A DNA stretch of 64,000 bases from Streptomyces sp. NBC_00154 (GTDB taxonomy: Bacteria > Actinomycetota > Actinomycetes > Streptomycetales > Streptomycetaceae): positions 4,780,501 through 4,844,500 of the forward strand of contig NZ_JAPEMI010000001.1 of assembly GCF_026342835.1 (NCBI RefSeq), in the 5' to 3' direction. The notes below the pieces were generated by a model. The model was not told the origin of the DNA and did no database searches. It saw only the letters and a list, made by a program, of their open reading frames with translations. Shown in pieces: positions 1 to 8,916 of this stretch (positions within the stretch are counted from its first letter, which is position 1; every line of letters begins with the position of its first letter). Made by a program: the position numbers and the translations under genes.

Positions 1-2160
1 CAAGAACAGAGGGAGCTGGCGCAGTCCGTACGGGGGTGGCTGGCGCGTGCCGTGCCGCCGGAGGAGATCCGCAAGCTCCTCGACGCGAGCGCCCCTTCTG
101 CGCCAGGCGTGCGCCCCTTCTACTGGGACGGTCTCGCGGAACAGGGTCTGCTCGCCCTCCATCTGCCCGAGGAGTACGGGGGAGGGGGCGGTGCTCTCCT
201 CGACCTCGCCGTGGTCCTGGAGGAGACGGGGCGGGCCGCGCTCCCCGGCCCCTACCTGGCGACCGCACTCGCCTCGGCGGTGCTCGGCGAGGCAGGTCTG
301 AGTGACCTTGCACCCGTCCTTGCGGCCGGCACCCGCATCGGCGCCGTCGCCCTCGGCCCGGGCACCCTCACCGCCGTGGAGTGCGAGGGCGGCCATCTCC
401 TCGACGGCGTCGCCCCGCCCGTGCTCTGCGGCGCAGACGCCGACCTGCTCATCCTCCCCGCCGAATCGGCCGGCGGCACCCGCTGGTTCGCCGTCGACTC
501 CGCCGCCGAAGGGCTGACCGTACGCCCGCACCGCGGCGCCGACCCGACCCGCCCCACCGCCGAGGTCCGCGCCGGCGGCGTACTCGTCCCCGCGGCCCGT
601 GCCGTGCGCATCGACTCCGGGACCGTCCGCGACCTCGCCGCCGTCCTGTTCGCCGCCGAGGCATGCGGCACCGCTGCCTGGGCGCTGGACACCGCCGTCG
701 CGTACGCCAAGGTCCGTGAACAGTTCGGCCGCCCCATCGGGCAGTTCCAGGGCATCAAACACCTCTGCGCCGACATGCTCGTACGCGTCGAGCAGGCCCG
801 CGCGCTCGTGTGGGACGCCGCCCGCGCGGCGGACGAAGCCCCGGAGACACGCGCACTGGTCGCCGCCCTCGCCGCGGGCGCCGCGCTCGACGCCGCCTAC
901 AGCTGTGCCAAGGACTGCATCCAGATCCTCGGCGGTATCGGCTTCACCTGGGAGCACGACGCCCACCTCCATCTGCGCCGGGCCCTGGTGACGCGCCAGC
1001 TGCTCGGGGCCGGGGACGCCCACCGGCTGCGGGCCGCCCGGCTGGCCGAAGGCGGGGCGCGCCGCGAGCTCTCCCTGGAACTCCCCGCCGAGGCCGCCCG
1101 CCACCGCGCCGAGGCGCGCGAGACCATCGCCGCCGCCCGGGGCCTCGACCCGGAGGCGGCCCGCCGCGCCCTCGCCCCGACCGGCTACGCCGCCCCGCAC
1201 CTGCCCGCCCCGTACGGCCTGGACGCCGGACCGGTGCAACAGCTGGCCGTGCAACAGGAGCTGGAGGAACAGGGCGTGAAGGTGAGCGGCCTCGGAATCG
1301 CCACCTGGGTGGTGCCGTCGCTCCTCGCACACGGGACACCGGAGCAGCAGGACCGCTATCTCCTGCCCACCTTGCGCGGCGAACTCCTGTGGTGCCAGCT
1401 GTTCTCCGAGCCCGGCGCCGGCTCCGACCTCGCCTCGCTCCGCACGAAGGCCGAGCGGACCGCCGACGGCTGGCGGATCAACGGCCAGAAGGTGTGGACG
1501 AGCGCCGCCCAATGGGCCGACCACGGCATCCTGCTCGCCAGGACCGACCCGGACGCCCCCAAGCACCAGGGGATCGGCTACTTCCTCGTCGACATGAAGA
1601 ACACCGCAGGCATCGACATCCGCCCGCTGAAGGAGATCACCGGCGAATCCCTCTTCAACGAGGTGTACTTCGACGACGTCCTGCTGCCCGCCGACGCCGT
1701 CGTCGGCGACATCGACGCAGGCTGGCGGGTCGCCCGCAACACTCTCGGCAACGAACGCGTCCACATGGCCGACCAGATGACCTTCGACACCGGCCTGGAA
1801 GCGATGATCGCCTGCTCCGGCGAACTCGACGGCACGTACCGGGCACGGATCGGTGCGCTCGCCGCCGAGGCGCACGGGCTCGCCTGTATCGGGCTGCGGA
1901 CCACCATGCAACAGGTCTCCGGCCTGGAGCCGGGCGCGGGGGCATCCATCCGCAAACTCGTCCAGACCACGCACCAGCAGAAGGTCGCCGAGCTCGCCCT
2001 GGAACTGCTGGGACCGGCCGGTGCGACCGACGAGGGCACCGGGGCGCGGGCCCTGCACAGCTTTCTGATGTCCCGCTGTCTGACCATCGCGGGCGGCACC
2101 ACCCAGGTCCAGCTCAATGTCGTCGCCGAACGCATCCTCGGCCTGCCCCGGGACCCGTGA
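1..2160 (+). CDS. Fused double acyl-CoA dehydrogenase (5' end beyond window)
   Basis: The reading frame is open to base 1 (QEQRELAQSVRGWLAR, a typical family N-terminus), so the true start lies just left of the window; the GTG at 52 is probably internal. Two acyl-CoA dehydrogenase domains are fused: the first runs to about residue 360 (motifs REQFGRPIGQFQ, QILGGIGFTWEHDAH), the second fills the rest (FSEPGAGSDLAS, GQKVWTSAAQWADHG, AERILGLPRD). The enzyme would oxidise an acyl-CoA to the 2-enoyl-CoA using FAD. Tandem fusions of this kind resemble the two-subunit FadE enzymes of actinobacterial sterol catabolism. The last motif reads IAGGTTQVQ where classical short/medium-chain enzymes carry the catalytic Glu of YEGT, so the base is probably elsewhere (perhaps the Glu of TWEHDAH in the first half). 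Substrate not determinable. Confidence 0.93.
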   Translation, partial: QEQRELAQSVRGWLARAVPPEEIRKLLDASAPSAPGVRPFYWDGLAEQGLLALHLPEEYGGGGGALLDLAVVLEETGRAALPGPYLATALASAVLGEAGLSDLAPVLAAGTRIGAVALGPGTLTAVECEGGHLLDGVAPPVLCGADADLLILPAESAGGTRWFAVDSAAEGLTVRPHRGADPTRPTAEVRAGGVLVPAARAVRIDSGTVRDLAAVLFAAEACGTAAWALDTAVAYAKVREQFGRPIGQFQGIKHLCADMLVRVEQARALVWDAARAADEAPETRALVAALAAGAALDAAYSCAKDCIQILGGIGFTWEHDAHLHLRRALVTRQLLGAGDAHRLRAARLAEGGARRELSLELPAEAARHRAEARETIAAARGLDPEAARRALAPTGYAAPHLPAPYGLDAGPVQQLAVQQELEEQGVKVSGLGIATWVVPSLLAHGTPEQQDRYLLPTLRGELLWCQLFSEPGAGSDLASLRTKAERTADGWRINGQKVWTSAAQWADHGILLARTDPDAPKHQGIGYFLVDMKNTAGIDIRPLKEITGESLFNEVYFDDVLLPADAVVGDIDAGWRVARNTLGNERVHMADQMTFDTGLEAMIACSGELDGTYRARIGALAAEAHGLACIGLRTTMQQVSGLEPGAGASIRKLVQTTHQQKVAELALELLGPAGATDEGTGARALHSFLMSRCLTIAGGTTQVQLNVVAERILGLPRDP

Positions 2161-2341
2161 CACCCGGCCCGGTCCGGTCCGCCGGCGCCGGGCCGGCATT
2201 GTCTGAGGGGTTGCCATCTGCTGTCGGTCTGCTGAGCCGAGTGAGCCCTCGCCGGAGTACCCGGTGATCCGGCACCTGAACACCTGGAGTCCATCGCTCA
2301 CCGGTCACGCAGCCTTCCACTGACCGGTCGCCGCTGCCATT

Positions 2342-2360
2342 ATCTGACGCATCGTCAGAT
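2342..2360. promoter_or_regulatory. 19-bp perfect palindrome, candidate TetR-type operator
   Basis: ATCTGACG-CAT-CGTCAGAT is a perfect 8+3+8 inverted repeat 36 bases upstream of the thiolase start. Two close relatives with the same CTGAC-N5-GTCAG core occur at 8855-8869 and 11002-11016, each next to another catabolic gene. Size and symmetry fit a TetR-family operator; the regulator is not identified. Confidence 0.6.
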
Positions 2361-2395
2361 GAGTCGGAGCGTGGCAGCGGCCCGGGAGGAAGACC

Positions 2396-3592
2396 ATGAA
2401 GGCGTACATCGTCGGTGTCGGAATGACGAAGTTCGAGAAGCCCGAGACGCGCGACTGGCAGTACTGGGACATGGCGAAGGAGGCCGGGAGCGCGGCGCTC
2501 GCCGACGCCGGGGTCCGCTACGAGCAGGTGCAGCAGGTCCCCGTCGGCTACTGCTTCCAGGCCTCCACGGCCGGCCAGCGCGCCGCGTACGAACTCGGAC
2601 TGACCGGCGTACCCGTCTACAACGTCAACAACAACTGCGCGACCGGCTCCACCGCGCTGATGATGGCCCGCCAGTTCGTCGAGGGCGGCATCAGCGACTG
2701 CGTGCTCGCGCTCGGCTTCGAGAAGATGGCGCGCGGGGCGCTGGGCGGCGGCGGATCCGACGGCGGCGCCGCCGACTTCCGGACGTCGCCCGTTGCCCGG
2801 CACTACGGGATCATGGCCGCCGCCCACGGCTTCGAGATGTCCCCGCCCACCGCCCAGATCTTCGGCAACGCGGCCCGCGAACACATGGAGCGGTACGGGA
2901 CGACCGAGGCGCAGCTCGCGGAGGTCGGCGCCAAGAACCACCGGCACTCGGTGAACAATCCGTACGCCCAGTTCCAGGACGCGTACACGGTCGACGAGAT
3001 CCTCGCCGCCCGGACCATCCACCGCCCGCTGACCAAGCTCCAGTGCTCGCCCACCTCCGACGGGGCGGCCGCCGCCGTCGTCGTATCGGAACGGTTCGTC
3101 GAGAGCCACGGGCTGGGCGACCGGGCGGTCGAGATCGTCGCCCAGGCCATGACGACCGACACCGGTGAGTCGTTCGCCTCCGGCACCTGCATCGACGCCG
3201 TCGGCCGGCCCATGTCCCGGGCCGCCGCCCAGCAGGTGTACGACACCTCGGGGCTCTCGGCCGCGGACCTCGACGTCATCGAGCTGCACGACTGCTTCTC
3301 CATCAACGAACTCCTGACCTACGAGGCGCTCGGCCTGTGCGGCGAGGGCGAGTCCGGCAAGCTCGTCGAGTCCGGGGCCACCACCTACGGCGGCCGCTGG
3401 GTCGTCAACCCGTCCGGCGGGCTGATCTCCAAGGGCCACCCGCTCGGCGCCACCGGTATCGCCCAGGCTGCCGAACTCACCTGGCAGCTGCGCGGCGAAG
3501 CGGGCCCCCGGCAGGTGCCCGATGCCCGGATCGGACTCGCCCACAACATCGGGCTCGGCGGCGCGGCGGTGGTCACGCTGCTCCGTCGCTAG
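2396..3592 (+). CDS. Ltp/SCPx-type thiolase (lipid-transfer protein)
   Basis: A 398-residue thiolase-fold protein of the SCP2-thiolase (Ltp) group. The nucleophilic cysteine sits in NVNNNCATGSTAL (about residue 82), HDCFSINELL carries the conserved His, and NPSGGLISKGHPLGATG is the C-terminal signature. No SCP2 sterol-carrier domain is attached. Members perform thiolysis or retro-aldol cleavage of beta-oxo or beta-hydroxy acyl-CoA, commonly on sterol side chains. A strong ribosome site (GGAGGA, 2385-2390) fixes the ATG. It follows the fused dehydrogenase by 235 bases with its own palindromic operator between, so it is probably a separate but co-regulated transcript. Confidence 0.92.
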   Translation: MKAYIVGVGMTKFEKPETRDWQYWDMAKEAGSAALADAGVRYEQVQQVPVGYCFQASTAGQRAAYELGLTGVPVYNVNNNCATGSTALMMARQFVEGGISDCVLALGFEKMARGALGGGGSDGGAADFRTSPVARHYGIMAAAHGFEMSPPTAQIFGNAAREHMERYGTTEAQLAEVGAKNHRHSVNNPYAQFQDAYTVDEILAARTIHRPLTKLQCSPTSDGAAAAVVVSERFVESHGLGDRAVEIVAQAMTTDTGESFASGTCIDAVGRPMSRAAAQQVYDTSGLSAADLDVIELHDCFSINELLTYEALGLCGEGESGKLVESGATTYGGRWVVNPSGGLISKGHPLGATGIAQAAELTWQLRGEAGPRQVPDARIGLAHNIGLGGAAVVTLLRR

Positions 3593-3647
3593 TCGGAGGC
3601 GGGGCCGGACCATATACCGATGTACGGGGCGCAGAGTGCCTGCGAGT

Positions 3648-5174
3648 ATGACGCCCATGGCAGACGTCACGACCCCCGCGCATGTGCAGAACCGGCGAAC
3701 ACCCCGCACCTGGGCGGTGGTGCTCGCCGCCTGCGTCGGCCAGTTCCTCGTCGTCCTCGATGTGTCGGTCGTCAATGTGGCGCTGCCGTCCATGCGGTCC
3801 GACCTGGGGCTGAGCGCCGCGCAGCTGCAATGGGTGCTCAACGCCTACGCGATCGCGTTCGCCGGCTTCATGCTGCTCGGCGGGCGGGCCGCAGACCTGT
3901 ACGGCCGCAAGCGGATGTTCTTGGTCGGACTCGGTCTGTTCACCGCCGCCTCGCTGGCCGGCGGATTTGCGCAGGAGGGCTGGCAGCTGCTGGCCGCCCG
4001 CGCGGCGCAGGGGCTCGGCGCCGCCGTACTGTCCCCCGCGACCCTCACCATCCTCACCGCCGCCGTCCCCGAAGGCCATGCCAGGACCAGGGCGATCGGC
4101 ACCTGGATGGCCGTCGGGGCGGGCGGCGGCGCGGCGGGCGGGATGGTCGGCGGGGTGCTCACCGACGTCCTCAACTGGCGCTGGGTCCTGCTGATCAACG
4201 TGCCGTTCGGCGTGCTCGTCCTGATCGGCGGCGCCGCCTGGCTCGCCGAGAGCCGGGCGCGCGAGCGGCACCGTATCGACCTGCTGGGCGCGGTGCTCGT
4301 CACGGCGGGCCTGGCCGCCGTCGCCTACGGCATCGTGCAGACCGAGCAGGAGGGCTGGGCCGCACCGGCCACCCTGGTGCCGCTGCTCGGCGGACTCGCG
4401 CTGCTCGCGCTCTTCGTCCTGGTGGAGGCCCGGACGACGGCGCCGCTGATGCCGCTGCGGGTGCTGGGCACGCGGGCGGTGGCGGCGGCGAACGCGGCGA
4501 TGATCGTGATGGGGTCCGCCACCTTCTCGATGTGGTACTTCATGACCGTGTACGCACAGTCGGTGCTGGGCTATACGCCGATGCAGGCCGGATTCGCGCT
4601 GCTGCCCACCTCGTTGGCGGTCGTCCTCGGCTCGACGTTCGCGCCGCGGATGATGGCACGGGTCGGTGCGAAGAATCTTGTCCTGATCGGTCTGGCGGTC
4701 ACCGCCGCGGGCTTCGGATGGCAGTCCACGATGGGCGCCGACGGCTCGTACGTCACGTCGATCTGCGGACCGGGCATCCTGATGATGGCCGGTGCGGGAT
4801 TCGCGTCGACCCCGCTCGCCTCCCTCGCCACCTCGGGCGCGGCGCCCGGGGATGCCGGGCTGGTCTCCGGGCTGGTCAACACCTCGCGGACGATGGGCGG
4901 TGCGCTGGGTCTCGCCGTGCTCTCCACCGTCGCGGCGGCGCGCACCGGGGGCGGAACCGGGGCGGAGGACCTCACCGCCGGTTTCGCGCTGGCGTTCCGC
5001 ACGGCGGGCTCGGTGCTGCTCGGCGGGCTGCTGCTGATGACACTGTGGCTGCCGCGTCACCGCTCGCCGCGCTCCGGTACGCCGAGCCCGTCGGGCACAT
5101 CGAGCCCGTCCCGTGCGTCGAGCCCGTCCGGGACGTCAAGCGCGTCGGGCATGTCGAGGTCGTCCGGCGACTGA
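3648..5174 (+). CDS. DHA2-family drug efflux transporter (14 TM, EmrB/QacA type)
   Basis: Major facilitator superfamily proton antiporter. The first membrane helix is followed by DVSVVNVALPS, typical of DHA2 pumps, and the motif A loop reads GGRAADLYGRKRMF; about 14 hydrophobic segments are visible. Likely exports hydrophobic drugs or an endogenous metabolite. Start is the ATG at 3648, with another ATG at 3657; neither has a strong ribosome site. The last 30 residues are an unusual Ser/Pro/Gly tail made of five six-residue units (see the repeat at 5082-5171). It converges on the response regulator gene downstream. Confidence 0.88.
   Translation: MTPMADVTTPAHVQNRRTPRTWAVVLAACVGQFLVVLDVSVVNVALPSMRSDLGLSAAQLQWVLNAYAIAFAGFMLLGGRAADLYGRKRMFLVGLGLFTAASLAGGFAQEGWQLLAARAAQGLGAAVLSPATLTILTAAVPEGHARTRAIGTWMAVGAGGGAAGGMVGGVLTDVLNWRWVLLINVPFGVLVLIGGAAWLAESRARERHRIDLLGAVLVTAGLAAVAYGIVQTEQEGWAAPATLVPLLGGLALLALFVLVEARTTAPLMPLRVLGTRAVAAANAAMIVMGSATFSMWYFMTVYAQSVLGYTPMQAGFALLPTSLAVVLGSTFAPRMMARVGAKNLVLIGLAVTAAGFGWQSTMGADGSYVTSICGPGILMMAGAGFASTPLASLATSGAAPGDAGLVSGLVNTSRTMGGALGLAVLSTVAAARTGGGTGAEDLTAGFALAFRTAGSVLLGGLLLMTLWLPRHRSPRSGTPSPSGTSSPSRASSPSGTSSASGMSRSSGD
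5082..5171 (+). repeat. Five degenerate 18-bp units coding the C-terminal tail of the pump
   Basis: Five consecutive 18-base units (starting 5082, 5100, 5118, 5136, 5154) encode PSPSGT, SSPSRA, SSPSGT, SSASGM and SRSSGD and run exactly to the stop codon. The clearest units read TCGAGCCCGTCC plus six variable bases. This is a low-complexity cytoplasmic tail that probably grew by slippage. Confidence 0.85.
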
Positions 5175-5213
5175 GGACGAGGCGGCCGCCGGCCGCTTCC
5201 CGGAGCCGACCGC

Positions 5214-5855
5214 CTACAACCACCCCTGCTGCCGCGCCGCCCGCACCGCCTCCATGCGATTACGGGTCCCCGTCTTCCCGATCGCGGACGACAGATAGTT
5301 GCGCACCGTCGACTCCGACAGATGCAGCTTGGCCGCGATGTCCGCGACCGTCGCCCCGTCCACCGACGCGTTCAGCGCGTCCCGTTCACGCGCGGTGAGC
5401 GGGCTGGGCCCCGCGCTCAGGGCCGCAGCGGCGAGGGCGGGGTCGATGACGGTCTCACCGGTCAGCACCCGGCGGATCGCCGCGGCGAGCTCCTCCACCG
5501 GGCCGTCCTTGACCAGAAAGCCTGCGGCCCCGGCCTCCATCGCGCGGCGCAGATAGCCGGGCCGGCCGAAGGTGGTGAGGATCAGCACCCGGCAGTCCGG
5601 CACCTCCTCGCGCAGATCGGCGGCGGCGTCCAGTCCGCTGCGGCCCGGGAGTTCGATGTCGAGGAGCGCCACATCGGGACGGGACATCAGCGCGGCGTCC
5701 ACGATCTTGTCCCCGGCGGCCACCTGGGCGACCACCTCGATGTCCGGTTCCAGACCCAGCAGCAGGGCGAGCGCGCCGCGCATCATGCCCTGATCCTCGG
5801 CGAGCAGCACACGTACGGCCTTGGTCGGCCGGTGATTCTGGGGCATCTCGTTCAC
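5214..5855 (-). CDS. NarL/LuxR-family response regulator
   Basis: About 213 residues: an N-terminal receiver (acidic pocket in LLAEDQGMM, phosphoacceptor Asp in VALLDIELPGRSG, Lys in FLVKDGPVEE) and a C-terminal LuxR helix-turn-helix (LTARERDALN, LHLSESTVRNYLSSAIGK). The GTG at 5855 overlaps the TGA of the upstream kinase gene as GTGA, which supports translational coupling; an ATG nine bases on (5846) is the alternative. It is the last gene of an ATPase-permease-kinase-regulator operon and probably activates the exporter genes in response to an envelope or antibiotic signal. Confidence 0.93.
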   Translation of the reverse strand: MNEMPQNHRPTKAVRVLLAEDQGMMRGALALLLGLEPDIEVVAQVAAGDKIVDAALMSRPDVALLDIELPGRSGLDAAADLREEVPDCRVLILTTFGRPGYLRRAMEAGAAGFLVKDGPVEELAAAIRRVLTGETVIDPALAAAALSAGPSPLTARERDALNASVDGATVADIAAKLHLSESTVRNYLSSAIGKTGTRNRMEAVRAARQQGWL

Positions 5856-7087
5856 CGGCCCAGCGTATGGGGTGGGACCGAGCAGTCGGCGGTATCCATC
5901 CCGTCCGCGGCGTCCGTCGCGTCCACCGGCAGTTCCGCCGTGACCCCGAAGCCGCCGTCCTGACCGGGACCCGCCATGAGCGAGCCGCCGGCCGCCGCGA
6001 GGCGTTCGGTGAGGCCCTTCAAGCCGGTGCCGCCGATGCCCGGAGCGGGCGGCTCGGCGGCCTGCCCGCGGCCGTCGTCGGTGACGGTCAGCCGGACCCG
6101 CTCGGCCGTGCCGTCGACCGTGAACGAGCAGGTGGTCGCATCGCTGTGGCGTACGACGTTGGTCACCGCCTCCCGTACCACCCAGCCCAGCAGCGCCTCC
6201 GCCTGCGGGGCGAGCGGCGGTCCCGATCGGCGGACCACCGGTTCGATCCCGGCGGCGGTCAGTGCGGACCTCGCCCGGTCGAGTTCGGTGGCCAGACTTC
6301 CCTCGCGGTAGCCGGTGACGGCCTCCCGGATCTCGGTGAGGGCCTGGCGGCCGACGGACTCGATGTCGGCGACCTGGAGCAGCGCCGCGTCCATGTCCCG
6401 CGGGGCCAGCCGGCGCGCGGCCTCCGATTTGACGACGATCACGGAGAGCGTGTGCCCCAGCAGGTCGTGCAGATCGCGGGAGAATCGGAGCCGCTCCTTC
6501 TCCACGGCGGTCCGGGCCAGTTCCTGCCGGGTGGCCCGCAGTTCCATCACGGTCTCCGACAGGGTGAGGATCGCGGCGGTCACCGCACCGGAGATGAAGG
6601 TGCCGTATCCGATGGCCCACGGTTCCGAGACGTTGTCCCCGCGCCAGACGGCGACGAGACTGGCGACGGCCGCCAGACACAGCAGGCCGAACACCAGCTG
6701 CCGGTGACGCAGCACGGTGCCGCAGGCCAGCGAGAGCAGCGGGAAGAACAGCAGCCAGCTGCCGCCGTAGCCGATCGCCAGTCCGAACGTGACCACGGCC
6801 ATCGCGGCGAGCAGCCAGTACGACACCGGGCTCTCGCGCTTCTCCTTGACGAAGGCCCGGAACACCATAGAGATGTAGAGGGAGTTGAAAGTGAGCAGAC
6901 CGAGACCACCGATCCAGGGGTTCGGGGTCTGCCCCTGGAAGAGGTTGGAGAAGGCGCCGAGACCCATCAGCAGCCAGGGCAGCAGGGCGTACGGGCCGGG
7001 CGGCCCGGGGCGACCTTCCTCCCGGTACCGCCTGCGCCGTTCCTTGCGCGATTCCGATCCGTCCCGGGTCATGCTCGCTCCGCTCAT
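5852..7087 (-). CDS. DesK/NarX-class sensor histidine kinase
   Basis: About 411 residues. An N-terminal sensor of five or six membrane helices is followed by a HisKA_3 dimerisation domain with the phospho-His motif FSRDLHDLLGHTLSV and an HATPase domain (VVREAVTNVVRHSDA, VTDDGRGQ, GTGLKGLTERL). It autophosphorylates and passes phosphate to the adjacent regulator. The ATG overlaps the permease stop (ATGA, 7084-7087) and its stop overlaps the regulator's GTG, so all four genes are translationally chained. No large extracellular domain is visible, which is typical of intramembrane-sensing kinases paired with ABC exporters. Confidence 0.93.
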   Translation of the reverse strand: MSGASMTRDGSESRKERRRRYREEGRPGPPGPYALLPWLLMGLGAFSNLFQGQTPNPWIGGLGLLTFNSLYISMVFRAFVKEKRESPVSYWLLAAMAVVTFGLAIGYGGSWLLFFPLLSLACGTVLRHRQLVFGLLCLAAVASLVAVWRGDNVSEPWAIGYGTFISGAVTAAILTLSETVMELRATRQELARTAVEKERLRFSRDLHDLLGHTLSVIVVKSEAARRLAPRDMDAALLQVADIESVGRQALTEIREAVTGYREGSLATELDRARSALTAAGIEPVVRRSGPPLAPQAEALLGWVVREAVTNVVRHSDATTCSFTVDGTAERVRLTVTDDGRGQAAEPPAPGIGGTGLKGLTERLAAAGGSLMAGPGQDGGFGVTAELPVDATDAADGMDTADCSVPPHTLGR

Positions 7088-7809
7088 GCCGTCCTCGCGG
7101 ACCGACGGTACGAGAAGACGGCATACGTACCGAACAGCAGGAGCCACCCGGCGAGCACGGCGATCGTCCCCACGGACGGTGCGTGACCGCCGGTGGCCGC
7201 CCAGCCCAGGTCGGCGAACCGGTGGGCAGGGGTGTACGCGCCGATGCTGCGCACCCACGACGGGAACAGGGAGAGCGGGAACCACAGCCCGCCGACGATC
7301 GCGAAGCCCATCAGGGCAGCCACGTTGACCACCCCGGTGGCCTGCGGGGTGAGCCGGTAGCCGTTGCCGATGCCGAGCAGGGTGAACGGCAGCGCGCCGA
7401 TCCACAGCAGCAGCGTCAGGGCGGTCCACTGCCAGACCTCCAGCCGTACGCCGTTGACCACCGCCCCGGCCAGCAGCACCACCAGGATGGTCGGCAGTAC
7501 GGTCACCGAACCGCTGATCGCGCGGCCCGCGACCACCCGGGACGGGTCGAGCGGAGTGATCCGCAACTGCTGGAGCCAACCGAGAGACTTGTCGGACGCG
7601 ACCCCCGTGCCGATCGACATGGCGGCACCCAGCGCCCCGTACGCCGCCATGCCGACCATGGACATGACCTTCCATTCGGCCGCGTCGTCGCCGTTCGCAC
7701 CGAGGTTGGTGAAGAGCAGATACATCAGCACCGGCATCCCGATCCCGAAGATCACGAAGAATCCGTCGCGCAGGGTACGGCGGATCTCGAGCACGATGTA
7801 GGGAAACAT
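7084..7809 (-). CDS. ABC-2 type exporter permease
   Basis: A 241-residue membrane protein with six hydrophobic segments (starting MFPYIVLEIRRTLRDG and ending in a short basic tail RRSARTA), matching the DrrB/ABC-2 permease class. Its ATG shares one base with the ATPase stop codon (TGATG), so the pair is translated in step. It would form the membrane channel of a drug or lipid exporter with the preceding ATPase. The substrate is not evident. Confidence 0.9.
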   Translation of the reverse strand: MFPYIVLEIRRTLRDGFFVIFGIGMPVLMYLLFTNLGANGDDAAEWKVMSMVGMAAYGALGAAMSIGTGVASDKSLGWLQQLRITPLDPSRVVAGRAISGSVTVLPTILVVLLAGAVVNGVRLEVWQWTALTLLLWIGALPFTLLGIGNGYRLTPQATGVVNVAALMGFAIVGGLWFPLSLFPSWVRSIGAYTPAHRFADLGWAATGGHAPSVGTIAVLAGWLLLFGTYAVFSYRRSARTA

Positions 7810-8744
7810 CAGACGGTCTCCTTCTCCGAGAGGGTGGCGGGGGTGGTCAGCGAGAGGAACGCGTCTTCGAGCGTGGGCCGGGAGACCTGGAGATCGCGGA
7901 CCCGGCCGAGGCGGGCCAACTCGATCACCGTGGCGTCCGAGTCGTCCGTACGCAGCAGGGCACGGTCCCCGCGGACCTCGACTGCGTTGACGCCGGGCAG
8001 CAGTTCCAGGCCCTCGGTCGGTCCTCCCGCCAGGTCGAAGGAGACGTGACTACCGCCGACCGACTCCTTGATCCGGTCGGCGCTGCCGTCGGCCACTATC
8101 CGGCCGTGGTCGATGACGACGATCCGGTCGGCGTTCTCGTCGGCCTCCTCCAGATAGTGCGTGGAGAAGAGGACTGTGTTGCCGCGCCGGGCGTAGGCCC
8201 GCATGGCGTCCCAGAACGCCCGCCGGGCCTCGACGTCCAGGGCGGCGGTCGGCTCGTCGAGGACGATCAGCTCCGGGTTGCCGGCCAGTGCGACGGCGAA
8301 CCGGACGCGCTGGACCTGCCCGCCGGAGAGCTTGTCGACGCGCCGGTCGGCGTACGCGGTGACGCCCGCCAGGGCGAGCGACTCGGGGACCGGCATCGGG
8401 CTGGGGTAGGTGGAGGCGACGAAGGCGATCAGTTCGCGGACCGTCACCCGGGGGATAGGCTGCCCGTCCTGGAGCATCGCGCCGATCAGGCCGGCCCGTA
8501 CCGCCTGCTCGGGGGTCCGGCCGAGCAGCCGCACACCGCCGGAGTCCGGCTCGTCGAGTCCGAGCAGAAGGCTGATGGTGGTGGACTTGCCCGCACCGTT
8601 GCGGCCGAGCAGGGCGACGGTCTCGCCGCGTTCGACGGTCAGGTCGATCCCGTCGACGGCGCGTACGGTCTGTGCCGCCCGGCCGAAGGTCTTGACTGCC
8701 CCGGTGAAGATCACCGCGGGCCCGCTCCCCGTTGTCTTTTCCAT
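7809..8744 (-). CDS. ABC exporter ATP-binding protein
   Basis: A 311-residue ABC ATPase. Walker A is LLGRNGAGKSTT, the signature is KLSGGQVQRVRFA and Walker B is PELIVLDEPTAALD followed by the FSTHYLEEAD switch-His loop. The roughly 85 C-terminal residues after the ATPase core resemble the extension of DrrA/CcmA-type drug exporters. It is the first gene of the four-gene operon and is divergent from the MaoC gene across a 283-base spacer that carries the regulatory sites listed below. Confidence 0.94.
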   Translation of the reverse strand: MEKTTGSGPAVIFTGAVKTFGRAAQTVRAVDGIDLTVERGETVALLGRNGAGKSTTISLLLGLDEPDSGGVRLLGRTPEQAVRAGLIGAMLQDGQPIPRVTVRELIAFVASTYPSPMPVPESLALAGVTAYADRRVDKLSGGQVQRVRFAVALAGNPELIVLDEPTAALDVEARRAFWDAMRAYARRGNTVLFSTHYLEEADENADRIVVIDHGRIVADGSADRIKESVGGSHVSFDLAGGPTEGLELLPGVNAVEVRGDRALLRTDDSDATVIELARLGRVRDLQVSRPTLEDAFLSLTTPATLSEKETV

Positions 8745-8854
8745 GCCCCCGACGCTACGGAACCGGGTGGCTGTCCCGGCAGAGGCGCATGTACGGACTC
8801 CGGGATGACAAATGTCATCGCCGGCCCGTCGTCACGCGTTGCCCGGTACGGCTT

Positions 8855-8869
8855 CTGACGGAGTGTCAG
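8855..8869. promoter_or_regulatory. CTGAC-type palindrome, candidate operator
   Basis: CTGACG-GAG-TGTCAG is an inverted repeat with one mismatch, sharing its core with the perfect site at 2342-2360. It lies just upstream of the -35 element that I assign to the MaoC gene. Confidence 0.5.
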
Positions 8870-8874
8870 CAGTC

Positions 8875-8903
8875 TTCACAACTACTGAGAGCTGCGTTAT
8901 ACA
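8875..8903 (+). promoter_or_regulatory. Predicted sigma70-type promoter for the MaoC operon
   Basis: A -35 TTCACA (8875-8880) and a -10 TATACA (8898-8903) are separated by 17 bases, an unusually good housekeeping promoter for this genome. Transcription would begin near 8910, giving a leader of about 118 bases that contains the KstR-like palindrome. Confidence 0.6.
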
Positions 8904-8916
8904 TAGGGCCAACCGG

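Noticed and set aside
4..2267. Long GC-rich frames antisense or shifted to real genes (for example 810-2267 and 2114-3841)
   Set aside because: They are Arg/Pro/Gly-rich shadows created by high third-position GC and show no domains.
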